Source: Echinicola soli (GTDB lineage Bacteria > Bacteroidota > Bacteroidia > Cytophagales > Cyclobacteriaceae). Taken from it: a stretch of 64,000 nucleotides of DNA. A model generated the notes under the pieces. It worked only from the letters and a program-made list of their open reading frames with translations, was not told the DNA's origin and made no database searches. Position numbers and translations under genes: made by a program. The DNA is taken from contig NZ_CP041253.1 in NCBI RefSeq assembly GCF_006575665.1, positions 625,501 to 689,500 of the forward strand, read 5' to 3'. Positions 8,414-18,361 of the stretch are shown in pieces (position 1 is the first letter of the stretch; every line of letters begins with the position of its first letter).

Positions 8414-9289
8414 TTAATTACCACCCAATGCTTCCGCACCGGCAACAATCTCAAGGATTTCGTTTGTAATAGCAGCCTGACGAGACCTATTGTACATCAA
8501 GCGTAAGTCTTTGAGCAATTCACCAGCATTCTCAGTGGCTTTGTCCATTGCTGTCATACGTGCACCATGCTCAGATGCATTACTTTCCAATACAGCTTTA
8601 TAAAACTGGATTTTAAGGGAAGTAGGCACCAGCTCCTGAATGATATATTCCCTGGAAGGCTCCATGATATAATCCATAGTGGTAGCGGAAACCTCCTCTT
8701 CACTTTCGTCTATTTCCATCGGTAGAAACTGCTCATTTCTTACCACTTGAGTTGCTACATTTTTAAACTCGTTGTACACCAATACGACTTTGTCATAAGT
8801 GCCCTTTTCAAACTCGTCCATTGCATATTCTGCAGCCTCTCTCACTTTGTCGAAAGAAAGATCTGTGAACACTTGATAGAAATCATCCACCAACGTCACA
8901 TCTCTCTTTTTGAAAATATCGTATGCCTTTTTACCTAAAGGAAGCACCGTAATGTTTTTACCGGCATACTCAGTATTGATAGCTGCTGATGCGGCTTTGA
9001 TAATATTGGTATTAAAGGCTCCACATAGTCCTTTATCTGAAGTAACAGGAACGATCAACACATTATTGATGGCTCTTTTTTCAGCATATACCAAATCGCT
9101 GCCTCCTTCAATTCCTGCAGAAACGTTATTAAGAATGGCAGTTAATTTCTGAGAATAAGGACGCATTTGGATGATCTTATCCTGAGCCCTCCTTAGCTTC
9201 GCAGCAGCTACCATCTTCATTGCCTTGGTAATTTGCTGTGTCGAAACAACTGAGTTAATCCTTTCTTTTACTTCCTTTAAGTTAGCCAT
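8414..9289 (-). CDS. atpG: F1 ATP synthase gamma subunit
   Basis: The central rotor stalk of F1, coupling proton flow through F0 to ATP synthesis. The N-terminus MANLKEVKERI with QQITKAMKMVAAAKLRRAQ (the start of the first coiled-coil helix) and the C-terminus, with NRSRQAAITNEILEIVAGAEAL, are both typical. I chose ATG 9289 over the upstream start at 9322, because the extra 11 residues are not conserved and fall in the atpA-atpG spacer. The length of 291 residues is normal. It is the last gene of the atpBEFHAG operon; atpD and atpC are absent, which is usual in this phylum. Confidence 0.96.
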   Translation of the reverse strand: MANLKEVKERINSVVSTQQITKAMKMVAAAKLRRAQDKIIQMRPYSQKLTAILNNVSAGIEGGSDLVYAEKRAINNVLIVPVTSDKGLCGAFNTNIIKAASAAINTEYAGKNITVLPLGKKAYDIFKKRDVTLVDDFYQVFTDLSFDKVREAAEYAMDEFEKGTYDKVVLVYNEFKNVATQVVRNEQFLPMEIDESEEEVSATTMDYIMEPSREYIIQELVPTSLKIQFYKAVLESNASEHGARMTAMDKATENAGELLKDLRLMYNRSRQAAITNEILEIVAGAEALGGN

Positions 9290-9340
9290 ATCATCAAATA
9301 GAGAATAAGGGCTCCGCCCCAATAAGGGCGGAGCAATTAA

Positions 9341-10918
9341 TTATTTTGCGTACTTAGGTGTAAGTTCTTTAGCTGCTTTTTCAAGTAATTTACCAGCAGT
9401 ATCCAAGTCTCCTTTAGCCAGGGCGGTAATCGCCTCTTGGTACTGGGAAGTAAGCAACGTATAGAATTCCTTTTCGAATTCCCTTGCTCTTTCTACTGGC
9501 ACGCTGTCCATCAATCCTTTGGTAGAAGCATAGATAATAGCTGCCTGTAGTTCTACTTTCACAGGAGAATACTGTGCTTGCTTAAGGATCTCCTGGTTTC
9601 TTCTACCCCTTTCAATGGTTCTCTTAGTGGTGGCATCCAAATCGGAACCAAACTTCGCAAACGCCTCCAGCTCACGGAACTGGGCCTGATCAAGCTTCAA
9701 CGTACCGGAAACTTTCTTCATGGACTTGATCTGTGCGTTACCACCTACCCTTGACACGGAGATACCCACGTTGATCGCTGGACGAATACCGGCGTTAAAA
9801 AGGTTGGTCTCCAAGAAAATCTGACCATCTGTAATGGAGATCACATTGGTAGGAATATAAGCAGATACATCACCAGCCTGTGTTTCGATGATTGGAAGGG
9901 CAGTCAATGATCCACCACCTTTCACCAATGGCTTAAGGGATTCTGGAAGGTCATTCATCTCCCTGGCAATCTTATCGGATGAGTTGATCTTCGCAGCTCT
10001 TTCCAATAATCTTGAGTGAAGATAGAATACATCACCCGGATATGCCTCACGTCCCGGAGGTCTTCTTAGCAATAGGGAAACTTCACGATACGCTACTGCT
10101 TGCTTGGAAAGGTCATCATAGACCACCAAAGCAGGACGCCCGGTATCCCGGAAGAACTCACCAATGGCAGCACCCGTAAATGGCGCAAAGAACTGCATGG
10201 GCGCTGGCTCTGAAGCTGGTGCCGCTACTACTACCGTATAGGGAAGAGCACCGCCTTTTTCCAGGGCGGCTACCACACCTGCTACCGTAGAAGCCTTCTG
10301 ACCGATGGCTACGTAGATACAGAAAACTGGCTCTCCTTTTTCGTAAAATTCCTTTTGATTAAGAATGGTGTCAATGGACACGGCAGTTTTACCTGTCTGA
10401 CGGTCACCAATGATCAATTCCCGTTGACCTCTACCGATCGGAATCATCGCATCGATAGATTTGATACCTGTCTGAAGTGGTTCGTTTACTGGCTGACGGT
10501 AGATTACACCTGGTGCTTTACGCTCCAATGGCATATCGTAAAGTTCTCCTTCGATAGGGCCCTTTCCGTCAATTGGTTGGCCAAGGGTATCCACTACCCG
10601 GCCCAACATACCTTCACCCACTTTGATAGACGCAATTTGCTTGGTTCGTTTTACAGTGTCCCCTTCTTTTACTTCTTTGGAGTCACCGAAAAGTACCGCA
10701 CCTACATTGTCCTCTTCTAGGTTAAGTACCATTGCTTTGAGTCCGTTTTCGAACTCCAGCAATTCACCAGATTGAGCTTGGGATAGTCCGTAGATACGGG
10801 CTACACCGTCACCAACTTGCAGGACTGTGCCTACTTCTTCCAGTTCAGCTTCCGTTTTAGCGCCTGAGAGCTGCTCTCTCAAGATCGCCGAAACTTCATC
10901 AGGTCTTACTTCTGCCAT
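9341..10918 (-). CDS. atpA: F1 ATP synthase alpha subunit
   Basis: The non-catalytic nucleotide-binding subunit of the F1 hexamer, 525 residues. The Walker A motif GDRQTGKT is at 171-178. Downstream are the [21 protein letters not shown] region and the signature [14 protein letters not shown]. It is complete, with an ATG start, and lies between atpH and atpG on the same strand. The catalytic beta subunit gene is not in this window. Confidence 0.97.
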   Translation of the reverse strand: MAEVRPDEVSAILREQLSGAKTEAELEEVGTVLQVGDGVARIYGLSQAQSGELLEFENGLKAMVLNLEEDNVGAVLFGDSKEVKEGDTVKRTKQIASIKVGEGMLGRVVDTLGQPIDGKGPIEGELYDMPLERKAPGVIYRQPVNEPLQTGIKSIDAMIPIGRGQRELIIGDRQTGKTAVSIDTILNQKEFYEKGEPVFCIYVAIGQKASTVAGVVAALEKGGALPYTVVVAAPASEPAPMQFFAPFTGAAIGEFFRDTGRPALVVYDDLSKQAVAYREVSLLLRRPPGREAYPGDVFYLHSRLLERAAKINSSDKIAREMNDLPESLKPLVKGGGSLTALPIIETQAGDVSAYIPTNVISITDGQIFLETNLFNAGIRPAINVGISVSRVGGNAQIKSMKKVSGTLKLDQAQFRELEAFAKFGSDLDATTKRTIERGRRNQEILKQAQYSPVKVELQAAIIYASTKGLMDSVPVERAREFEKEFYTLLTSQYQEAITALAKGDLDTAGKLLEKAAKELTPKYAK

Positions 10919-10953
10919 TCTTGAATATAGTTATATAGTTTTTCCTGTATTTA

Positions 10954-11514
10954 TTAAATCTGCTTCTCGTAATGATCATGCGAGAATTCTAATTTCAATG
11001 CTTTCAGCTTGCTGTTCATCGACTCATCCAGCTGACGGTCGTTCACTTTCAAGACGAAACCACCTATAATGTCTTTATCCACCTTCTCTACCAACTCCAC
11101 CTTCTGTTTCCCAGAAATATCCTTTACCGTATCAGCAAATACCTTCCGAAGCGCTTCGTTCATAGGAAAAGTAGTAGTTACTTCAGCTATTTGGATGCCC
11201 TGGTGCAGGTTATAAAGCTCCAGAAATGCTTTGGCAATATCAGCTATAATATCTTCCCGATGCTTCCGGGAAATAATATCATAGAAGGACAAGGTAAGTT
11301 CCTGAGCTGTTCCGGAAAATATCTTATTGATAACGTTGGCTTTTACATCAGGCTTTACGATAGGGCTCTTTAGCATCAAGGCAAAATCCCTATTGGAACC
11401 CGCCACCTTTAGCAATGACTCCATATCCTGATGTACTTCATTCAGTATACCTCTTTCATCTGCCAATTCCAATAAAGACTTGGCATACCTCGAAGCGACT
11501 CTTTTAACTGACAT
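10954..11514 (-). CDS. atpH: ATP synthase delta subunit (OSCP)
   Basis: The peripheral-stalk subunit that ties F1 to the b subunits, 186 residues. The N-terminal RYAKSLLELADE and C-terminal GGFVLKVNDRQLDESMNSKLKALK motifs are typical of the delta/OSCP family. The ATG start is 9 bp from the atpF stop, so the two genes are co-transcribed. Confidence 0.94.
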   Translation of the reverse strand: MSVKRVASRYAKSLLELADERGILNEVHQDMESLLKVAGSNRDFALMLKSPIVKPDVKANVINKIFSGTAQELTLSFYDIISRKHREDIIADIAKAFLELYNLHQGIQIAEVTTTFPMNEALRKVFADTVKDISGKQKVELVEKVDKDIIGGFVLKVNDRQLDESMNSKLKALKLEFSHDHYEKQI

Positions 11515-11523
11515 TTGCTACGA

Positions 11524-12018
11524 TTAATTTAACTTAAGATCTTTAACAAACTCCTCTACCAACTCTTTTTGCGCCTTGTCACTTTCAAGGTTCTTGCGCA
11601 ACAATTTCTCTGTTACTTCCAGCGCAAGTGTAGCCACTTGGTTTTTAACTTCTGACAATGCAGCTTTTTTCTCTGTTTCAATTACCGCTTTGGCATCTTC
11701 AATCATTTTGGCGCCAGCCTTGGAAGCCTCAGTCTTGGCCTCTTCAATCATCTTTGCAGAAGTCTCGTTGGCTGTTTTTAAAATCTGATCACGCTCTAGT
11801 CTAGCTTCTTGAAGCAGTTTTTCATTCTCTGCCTTAAGGTTTGCCATTTCATTTCTTGCATTTTCTGCAGCTTTCAGCGCACCCTCAATAGCCGTCTCAC
11901 GCTCATCAAGCGCGGAGAGAATAGGTTTCCAAGCAAACTTGCCCAGGATAATCAATAAAATCCCAAAACCGATAATTTGCCAAATGATTAGTCCAGAACC
12001 AGGAATTATAAGATCCAT
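11524..12018 (-). CDS. atpF: F0 ATP synthase subunit b
   Basis: The peripheral-stalk subunit b, 164 residues. One N-terminal membrane helix (about 5-27) is followed by a long charged Ala/Glu/Lys-rich coiled coil, with the family motif KPILSALDERE just after the membrane. A single b gene is seen, so the stalk is probably a homodimer. Confidence 0.95.
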   Translation of the reverse strand: MDLIIPGSGLIIWQIIGFGILLIILGKFAWKPILSALDERETAIEGALKAAENARNEMANLKAENEKLLQEARLERDQILKTANETSAKMIEEAKTEASKAGAKMIEDAKAVIETEKKAALSEVKNQVATLALEVTEKLLRKNLESDKAQKELVEEFVKDLKLN

Positions 12019-12097
12019 CTATATAAAGTTTTAAACTGTTTTGTTCAAATAATAAAGTAGGGACGGGCCTAACGCCCATCCCCATTCTTTGCACTTC

Positions 12098-12367
<270 letters not shown>

Positions 12368-12389
12368 TTATAAATTGAACAAAGAAATT

Positions 12390-13418
12390 CTAGTGATGAT
12401 CGTGTTCTGCTACTGCCTGTCCGATATACATCGCAGAGAACAACGTAAATACATAAGCCTGAATGGCCGCTACCAACAACTCTATCAAGTTGATGAATAC
12501 TACCATTACCGTACTGGCTACCCCTACAGCATATGATTCGAAAACGAAGATCAAGCCAATGAAGCTAAGGATTACAATGTGGCCTGCCGTGATTGCGACA
12601 AAAAGTCGCACCATCAGGGCAAATGGCTTGGTAAACAAGCCGATAATTTCTACTGGGACAATAACAATAAGCAGCGGTAAAGGTACGCCTGGTGTAGCGA
12701 CCACGTGCTTCCAGTAGTCCTTGTTGCCGTTAAGGTTAGTGACAAACCATGTGAATACCGCAAGTGTCATGGTAACAGCTATATTACCAGTCAGGTTAGC
12801 AGCACCGGGAACTAGTCCCATTAGGTTGCCGACCAAGATGAAGAAAAATATTGTCAATAAATACGGTGTGAATTTTCGGTATTTCGGGCCGATATTTGGC
12901 TTGGCCACTTCATCCCGCACAAACAACACCAGCGGCTCGATAATCGAGGCAATGCCTTTTGGTGCTCCATGGGGATTTCTTTTATAGTTTCTCGCAGCAG
13001 AAAGTACTGCCCAAAAGATCATAAACACAACAATGATCAGCATGGCCACGTTTTTAGTGATGGACAGGTCTACAAATGACCTGTTTTCATCCACCGCATG
13101 CAGCTTGTCATGTTCATTGATATAATAACCATTGTGCTCCGCACCAAAAGCGTGGGTTTCATGATCTTGGAAATCGCTGGACATATAAAGCTCCAATCCC
13201 CGATCACCAGAATAGATAATCACTGGCAATGGAAGCGTTACATGGGTATGCCCAAACGTAGCGAAATGCCACTCATGCGAATCCTTTATGTGGTGCATGA
13301 TGAATCCCGTCTTGCTTTCACTTTCACCTTCAGCATCAGATGAAGCAAAAACTGTAGTCGAGAGCGCCAGCAAAAACACTGACATCAAGGTGCTTAAGCA
13401 CAGAATCTTACGAAGCAT
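12390..13418 (-). CDS. atpB: F0 ATP synthase subunit a
   Basis: The stator subunit that forms the proton half-channels, 342 residues. It has a cleavable signal-like N-terminus (about 1-25) and a periplasmic extension common in Bacteroidota, then the membrane domain. The motif FVAITAGHIVILSF, whose helix contains the region of the essential arginine (LMVRLFVAITAGH), is visible. I use ATG 13418; one codon upstream is TTG. The sequence ends in a His-rich tail (AEHDHH). Confidence 0.95.
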   Translation of the reverse strand: MLRKILCLSTLMSVFLLALSTTVFASSDAEGESESKTGFIMHHIKDSHEWHFATFGHTHVTLPLPVIIYSGDRGLELYMSSDFQDHETHAFGAEHNGYYINEHDKLHAVDENRSFVDLSITKNVAMLIIVVFMIFWAVLSAARNYKRNPHGAPKGIASIIEPLVLFVRDEVAKPNIGPKYRKFTPYLLTIFFFILVGNLMGLVPGAANLTGNIAVTMTLAVFTWFVTNLNGNKDYWKHVVATPGVPLPLLIVIVPVEIIGLFTKPFALMVRLFVAITAGHIVILSFIGLIFVFESYAVGVASTVMVVFINLIELLVAAIQAYVFTLFSAMYIGQAVAEHDHH

Positions 13419-13437
13419 CAACTCAATTATTATAGAC

Positions 13438-13824
13438 CTACTTAGAATGAGGGCGCAAGTTAGCTATTAAGCTGTATATATCAAACAACAAGTACAACAA
13501 ATAGATGATAAAAAAATCCGCAAAAAACAAAATCTTATTGTCTATTTCGGTAAATAAACAAATAGCAATAAAAATAAGGCTTGCTAAAAACCTTATGATT
13601 GTTGCGCCCATCAGTATCGCTACGGAATTTTCTTTCGATTGTTTTAACAAAAATTGAATAAGCTGTCCGCTTACCAACATTAAACCAAAGTAAAAAATGA
13701 TGATCTGCCAAACACTGGAATGAACCCACTCCGGTTTGAGGAATTGCACCCCTAACGTCAGCAATGCCACAAAAACGGTGAGCAATATCAATGAACCAAT
13801 GTGTGATTTAATAAACTCTATCAT
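13438..13824 (-). CDS. Four-helix membrane protein upstream of atpB (AtpI-like)
   Basis: A small hydrophobic protein of about 128 residues from ATG 13824, with four predicted membrane helices and a short basic C-terminus. Its position directly before atpB is where the AtpI-type assembly protein sits in many bacteria, but I see no firm AtpI motif. An earlier frame start at 13848 would add MQLIFTGD and is less likely. A role in F0 assembly is suggested by position only. Confidence 0.6.
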   Translation of the reverse strand: MIEFIKSHIGSLILLTVFVALLTLGVQFLKPEWVHSSVWQIIIFYFGLMLVSGQLIQFLLKQSKENSVAILMGATIIRFLASLIFIAICLFTEIDNKILFFADFFIIYLLYLLFDIYSLIANLRPHSK

Positions 13825-14085
13825 GTCTCCGGTGAAAATGAGCTGCAAAACTACGCATAAATTCTCATTTTAGAACGAACCTCTTCATTACTTCAATCCG
13901 CATTATACACTGGGACTTCGTTATAACCTGTCCTCCTGAAATCATTCGGGGAATGTCGGGAAGAACTAAAAGTGCTTCAATCGGTTTCTGGTCGCAGCAC
14001 ATAGGCTATTGCATTTTCGGGTTAACTAGCTGTCACATTAGTACTTAAAAAAACAACCTACATGGTCATACCCAGCAGCAGGTAA

Positions 14086-14313
14086 TCACTTCTTTAGCGA
14101 CATAAATAAGCTATAAAAGGCCACGACTATGGACACAAAGCAACATAAAAGCAGCCACACCGGAAATTTCATCTGGCTGCTTTCTTGGATTACCCATCCC
14201 AGCCATGTACCCAAGCCGATAATGGCACACATCTGAAAAGCCAGCCCAATGTACTTTACATATTCAGGGTATTCACCCTGCGGCGACTTCTTTTTCTGAT
14301 TTTGATTTTTCAT
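14086..14313 (-). CDS. AtpZ/AtpI-family small membrane protein
   Basis: A 75-residue protein with a basic N-terminus (KNQNQKKKSPQG) and two membrane helices. The first contains GLAFQMCAIIGLGTWLGWVI, the pattern of the AtpZ/AtpI (F0F1 ATPase-associated) family. It lies at the head of the ATP synthase genes and its start overlaps the bactofilin gene end by 41 bp. Family members assist c-ring assembly or carry magnesium or calcium; the role here is inferred. Confidence 0.75.
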   Translation of the reverse strand: MKNQNQKKKSPQGEYPEYVKYIGLAFQMCAIIGLGTWLGWVIQESSQMKFPVWLLLCCFVSIVVAFYSLFMSLKK

Positions 14314-14719
14314 TCTTTAGAGAAACCGTATTCATTTCACTCTTTTCTTGCTTCACCGAATTATTGGTCATCCTGCATTCGCCGTTAAATACAGCGCCAT
14401 TTTCGATAACCAGCTTTTTTGCGAAAATATTACCGTTTATGACAGCAGTCTTTTTGAGAAAAAGGATTTCTGAACACCTCACCTCTCCTTCCACATTGCC
14501 GGCTATCTCGGCCTCTTTGGTGTCTATATTACCGATCAACCGCGCTGATTCACCAATGACAATTTTAGTTTTGGAACATAGTGTCCCGTCTACTTTGCCC
14601 TCTATCCTGATATTTCCCTGTGTGACAATATCTCCTTTGATAGAAGTTTCCTTTGCAATTACATTACTGGAGTTTACCATCTCCGCTACTGATTTTTTTT
14701 CTTCTCCCTTATTAAACAT
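14273..14719 (-). CDS. Bactofilin (polymer-forming cytoskeletal protein)
   Basis: A 148-residue protein with a central right-handed beta-helix repeat pattern: TSIKGDIVTQGNIRIEGKVDG, then IGNIDTKEAEIAGNVEGEV and NGNIFAKKLVIENGAVFNGEC (short strands with regular G and I/V spacing). This is the bactofilin (DUF583) domain. Bactofilins polymerise under the membrane and often recruit M23 peptidases to shape the wall; the next upstream gene is an M23 peptidase, as in the CcmA neighbourhoods of other bacteria. Confidence 0.88.
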   Translation of the reverse strand: MFNKGEEKKSVAEMVNSSNVIAKETSIKGDIVTQGNIRIEGKVDGTLCSKTKIVIGESARLIGNIDTKEAEIAGNVEGEVRCSEILFLKKTAVINGNIFAKKLVIENGAVFNGECRMTNNSVKQEKSEMNTVSLKNEKSKSEKEVAAG

Positions 14720-14724
14720 AATTT

Positions 14725-15603
14725 TTAATCGAAGGTTATAAATTCTTGTGGGTTTAGAGGATTCCCCTTATACCATAATTCAAAGTGAAGATGCTGACCG
14801 GTCGTTTGTTCACCAGTATTCCCTACGACAGAAATGACTTCTCCACCCGTCACTGGTTCCCCAATAGATTTCAATAATACAGAATTATGTTTATAAATAG
14901 AAATCAGTTCATTGGAGTGCTGTACGGCTATGACATATCCCGTCTCCAGCGTCCAGCTAGCCAAGATCACCGTCCCATCGGCCACAGATTTGACAGGTTC
15001 GTTTTCTTCAGACACCAAGTCCACGCCCAAATGATCCTTGGACAGATCAAATCGTGCAGAAACCACCCCTTTGATCGGTGAAAAGAAAAAGGTCTCTGTA
15101 AACGAACTGCTATTGAGTTGCTGAAAACTACCTTCATCTGGTGGCATAGCCTCAAACTCATCAATAATCTCCTGAGTAGCTGCCCCTTTTTTATAAAGAT
15201 CCTCACTGGTCGGAACACGTATAGGATCGGCCCTTTCGACGACACTGTCCCGCTGTGTCAAGGAATCGCCAGCGGTTTCCCCTGATATGATCTGCTGGAT
15301 ATTGTGCAGATAGCGATCTTTTGCTTCCACCTCTACCAATAAGCTGTCAACCGTCTGGGAAAGGGAATAAATTTTCTTCATGTTTTCCGATTCCTGGTAT
15401 GCAGGATCAAACCAACTGGCCAAAAGCGTCCTTGATAATATGAGCGAAATCATGAAAAAGACCAATAAAGTAAACACCAATACAAGGCCTACTTTTATCT
15501 TATTGATACTTAAAGAAGTAATGACTGAAAAGTCTTCCTCCCTCCTGATGACGAAAAGGTATTTGTTTTCGATCCAGTTTTTTATCTTTTGTTGTAATCC
15601 CAA
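14725..15603 (-). CDS. M23-family membrane-anchored peptidase
   Basis: A 292-residue protein with an N-terminal cytoplasmic stretch, one membrane helix (about 32-55), a short coiled-coil region and a C-terminal LytM/M23 domain. Zinc ligands are visible as HLGVD (H...D pair) and HLHFE. The start is TTG at 15603, since no in-frame ATG lies near; it may need revision. It lies 5 bp before the bactofilin gene, so the two probably work together on peptidoglycan, either as an endopeptidase or as an activator of one. Confidence 0.88.
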   Translation of the reverse strand: MGLQQKIKNWIENKYLFVIRREEDFSVITSLSINKIKVGLVLVFTLLVFFMISLILSRTLLASWFDPAYQESENMKKIYSLSQTVDSLLVEVEAKDRYLHNIQQIISGETAGDSLTQRDSVVERADPIRVPTSEDLYKKGAATQEIIDEFEAMPPDEGSFQQLNSSSFTETFFFSPIKGVVSARFDLSKDHLGVDLVSEENEPVKSVADGTVILASWTLETGYVIAVQHSNELISIYKHNSVLLKSIGEPVTGGEVISVVGNTGEQTTGQHLHFELWYKGNPLNPQEFITFD

Positions 15604-15723
15604 AATATGTCAAGTTTACCTGATCGCCCAATATTACAAAATTACAAGATTAAACGTAAGCGTTTACATTATTGATTCAAAAACACTAATTTGGGAACTT
15701 GAAATTGATTTAAGCATCGTAAC

Positions 15724-18354
15724 GTGAGAAAGACTTCAAATTTTCTTATTTTTCTATTTTTCCTTTTGCTAGGGTGTTCTTCAGAAAGAAACACTTTTAC
15801 CAATAGACTGTACCATAATGTAACTGCCCGGTTCAATGCCTATTTTCTTGCAAAAGAAAAAATCGAGGAAGCCGAAGCAAGTTTCAGGGATGCCTATCAA
15901 GAGGATTATACCCAAGTACTTCCCGTATATTTCCCTATTGATAGTGCCTCTGTGGATGCCAATGAAGAAAAGCTGAATGAAGCCCGTGAGCTGGCGGGAA
16001 AGGCCATTGACTGGCACCGCATCAGCCGATGGGTAGACGACAGCTACTTCCTGCTTGGGCTTATCGATTATTATGAAGCCAATACCGATGATGCCATCAA
16101 CACGTATAAATACCTTAATGTAAACAGTAAGGACAAGGAAGTGCGGCATCAGGCCCTTATCCAATTGCTCAGGATTTTTGTGGAACAGCGGAAGTTTGAC
16201 GATGCTTCTTATGTAATTGATTTTCTCTCCAAGGAAACTGATATTTCAAAAGACAACAAACAAAAACTTTATAAAACACTGGCCTACTATTATGAAGTGC
16301 GACATGAACAAGAAGGAGTCATCGCCGCACTGGCCAAATGCATTGAGGTGACCACAGATAAGTACGAAAAGTCCCGGCTAAACTTTATCCTGGCCCAACT
16401 TTACCAACGTGCGGGTTTTGATGCACGGGCCTATGATTACTACAATGACGCCTCAGAAGGCAACCCTCCTTATGAACTGGCCTTCTTCAGCCAACTGTAC
16501 GCCCAACAGGTGGCTGAACTCGAAAAAAGCAAGGACCTTAAAAAGGTACGGGATTATTACGACAACCTGTATAAAGACCGCAAAAACGTCGACCTCAGGG
16601 ACGTAGTGCTCTATGAAAAGGCACTTTTCGAACTCAAACAAAACGAGACCGAAGTAGCAATCACACTTCTTCACCAGGCAGCCCTAGAGCCTGGGAAACT
16701 CGAAAAACAAAAAGGCTACATCTACCAAAAACTGGCAGAGATTTTCTTTGATGAAAAAGAGGATTACAGGGCTTCCAAGTACTATCTCGACAGTGCCCTC
16801 CAACACTTCAAGCCTACCGACTCCAACTACGAGATTCTTTCATCCAAAAAAGACGTTCTGGACAGGTACACGGCCAATTATGAATTATTAACTGAAAATG
16901 ACAGCTTGCTGAGGCTAAGCCAAATGAGTCCTGAAGAGCAGGAAAAAATCGCCGAAAACTATATTAGAACCGAAGAGGAACGCTTACTGGCTGAAGCAGA
17001 AGAGAAAAGCGCCCAAAAGAATGCTGGCATTTTTGATAATTTCTTGGCCTTTGGAGGCAATGCTTCTGCCTCCTCCTTCTATTTTGACAATCCCACCGTC
17101 ATGCAAAAAGGAGAAATCGAATTTTTTAGAAATTGGGGAAATAGGGCACTGGAAGACAATTGGCGTCGTACGTCCAGCAGTTTCGGGAACACGGTTTCTT
17201 CACTTCCCTCTGCAAAGGACACCACCTCAGCCAGTCCAATCAGCCAAGAGGACAGCATTCGGGGTATACTTCCTGATAAAGCAAGCTTGCTGGCCAATAT
17301 TCCCAGGGATCCAGAACAAATCTCCCAGCTGAACGACCAAATGGAAGAAGCCCGGCTGGAACTGGGAAAAGTATTGTTTTTCGATCTAAAACGTTCGGAC
17401 ATGGCCAGGGAATACCTCACAGACCTACTGCAATTTCATCCTGATTCTGAGAAAAAATCAGAAGCCTACTATACGCTTTACCTGATAGAAAAAGAAACCG
17501 GTGGCAGCACGGCTTATTATGTCAGCAAGCTGAACAAGGAATTCCCTGATTCGCCATTTACAAAATCGGTCAACAACCCCGTCAATGAAACATCCAGCAC
17601 AGCGGCCAACAAAACTGCTGAGGCCAATTATAAAAAAGCCTATACTGCTTTTAAAGCTAATGACTATACCACGGCCAAAACCCTCACCCAGAGTACGCTT
17701 AACAGCTATCCACTTACTGAGGTGACCGACAAGCTTTTGCTCCTTGATATCATGCTAACAGGAAAACTGGAACCCAATGAACGCTATCAAGAGCGGCTTG
17801 AAGATTATATTGAAAACACCGAAAATACCGCTCTGGTAAAAATGGCAAGAAATATGCTAGTAGCATTGACTGGAGAAAAAGAAGAACAGCAGATCGTTGC
17901 GGCAGACTCTACCAATATAAGTGATTCACTGCGTGTAAATAACGCAGAAAAACAGCTTGCCTTAGATAGCTTGGGAGCTGAAAAGCAGGTTTATAAACTA
18001 AACAGAGAACAAACCCATATATTTATTTTGGTCATTGATCCTGAAGCGATCACCCAAACCAAAAATTTAAGTGCAGAGTTAGAGAATTTTCATGAAAAGA
18101 ATTTTCAAGATTCAAGGCTCAGAACAGGGAATCTGTCTTTCACCCGCAATCAATCAATTTTGCTGGTCAGCCCCTTTTCTAATGCAGACAAAGCCATGGA
18201 CTACAGAAGGAAGTTCTTAACAGAATTTAAGTACCAGGGATTACCTGAGGAATTAAAAAAGCGTAGTTTTGTAATTTCAATCCAAAACTTCCAGCAGCTG
18301 AACAAAAGGAAAGACATTGCTGAATACGAGGTCTTCTTTAAGTCCTCCTATTGA
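15724..18354 (+). CDS. sprE: SprE/PorW-type TPR lipoprotein of the type IX secretion system
   Basis: An 876-residue lipoprotein: signal peptide with lipobox LLLGC (Cys about 18), then the segment NAYFLAKEKIEEAEASF and the TQVLPVYFP motif seen in SprE/PorW, multiple TPR-like helical repeats (about 80-400 and 540-720), and a C-terminal domain. F. johnsoniae SprE and P. gingivalis PorW link the outer-membrane and inner-membrane parts of the T9SS. The length fits the family. The start is GTG at 15724. It is divergent from the M23 gene and 7 bp before the PBP gene. Confidence 0.85.
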   Translation: MRKTSNFLIFLFFLLLGCSSERNTFTNRLYHNVTARFNAYFLAKEKIEEAEASFRDAYQEDYTQVLPVYFPIDSASVDANEEKLNEARELAGKAIDWHRISRWVDDSYFLLGLIDYYEANTDDAINTYKYLNVNSKDKEVRHQALIQLLRIFVEQRKFDDASYVIDFLSKETDISKDNKQKLYKTLAYYYEVRHEQEGVIAALAKCIEVTTDKYEKSRLNFILAQLYQRAGFDARAYDYYNDASEGNPPYELAFFSQLYAQQVAELEKSKDLKKVRDYYDNLYKDRKNVDLRDVVLYEKALFELKQNETEVAITLLHQAALEPGKLEKQKGYIYQKLAEIFFDEKEDYRASKYYLDSALQHFKPTDSNYEILSSKKDVLDRYTANYELLTENDSLLRLSQMSPEEQEKIAENYIRTEEERLLAEAEEKSAQKNAGIFDNFLAFGGNASASSFYFDNPTVMQKGEIEFFRNWGNRALEDNWRRTSSSFGNTVSSLPSAKDTTSASPISQEDSIRGILPDKASLLANIPRDPEQISQLNDQMEEARLELGKVLFFDLKRSDMAREYLTDLLQFHPDSEKKSEAYYTLYLIEKETGGSTAYYVSKLNKEFPDSPFTKSVNNPVNETSSTAANKTAEANYKKAYTAFKANDYTTAKTLTQSTLNSYPLTEVTDKLLLLDIMLTGKLEPNERYQERLEDYIENTENTALVKMARNMLVALTGEKEEQQIVAADSTNISDSLRVNNAEKQLALDSLGAEKQVYKLNREQTHIFILVIDPEAITQTKNLSAELENFHEKNFQDSRLRTGNLSFTRNQSILLVSPFSNADKAMDYRRKFLTEFKYQGLPEELKKRSFVISIQNFQQLNKRKDIAEYEVFFKSSY

Positions 18355-18361
18355 TACGAAC

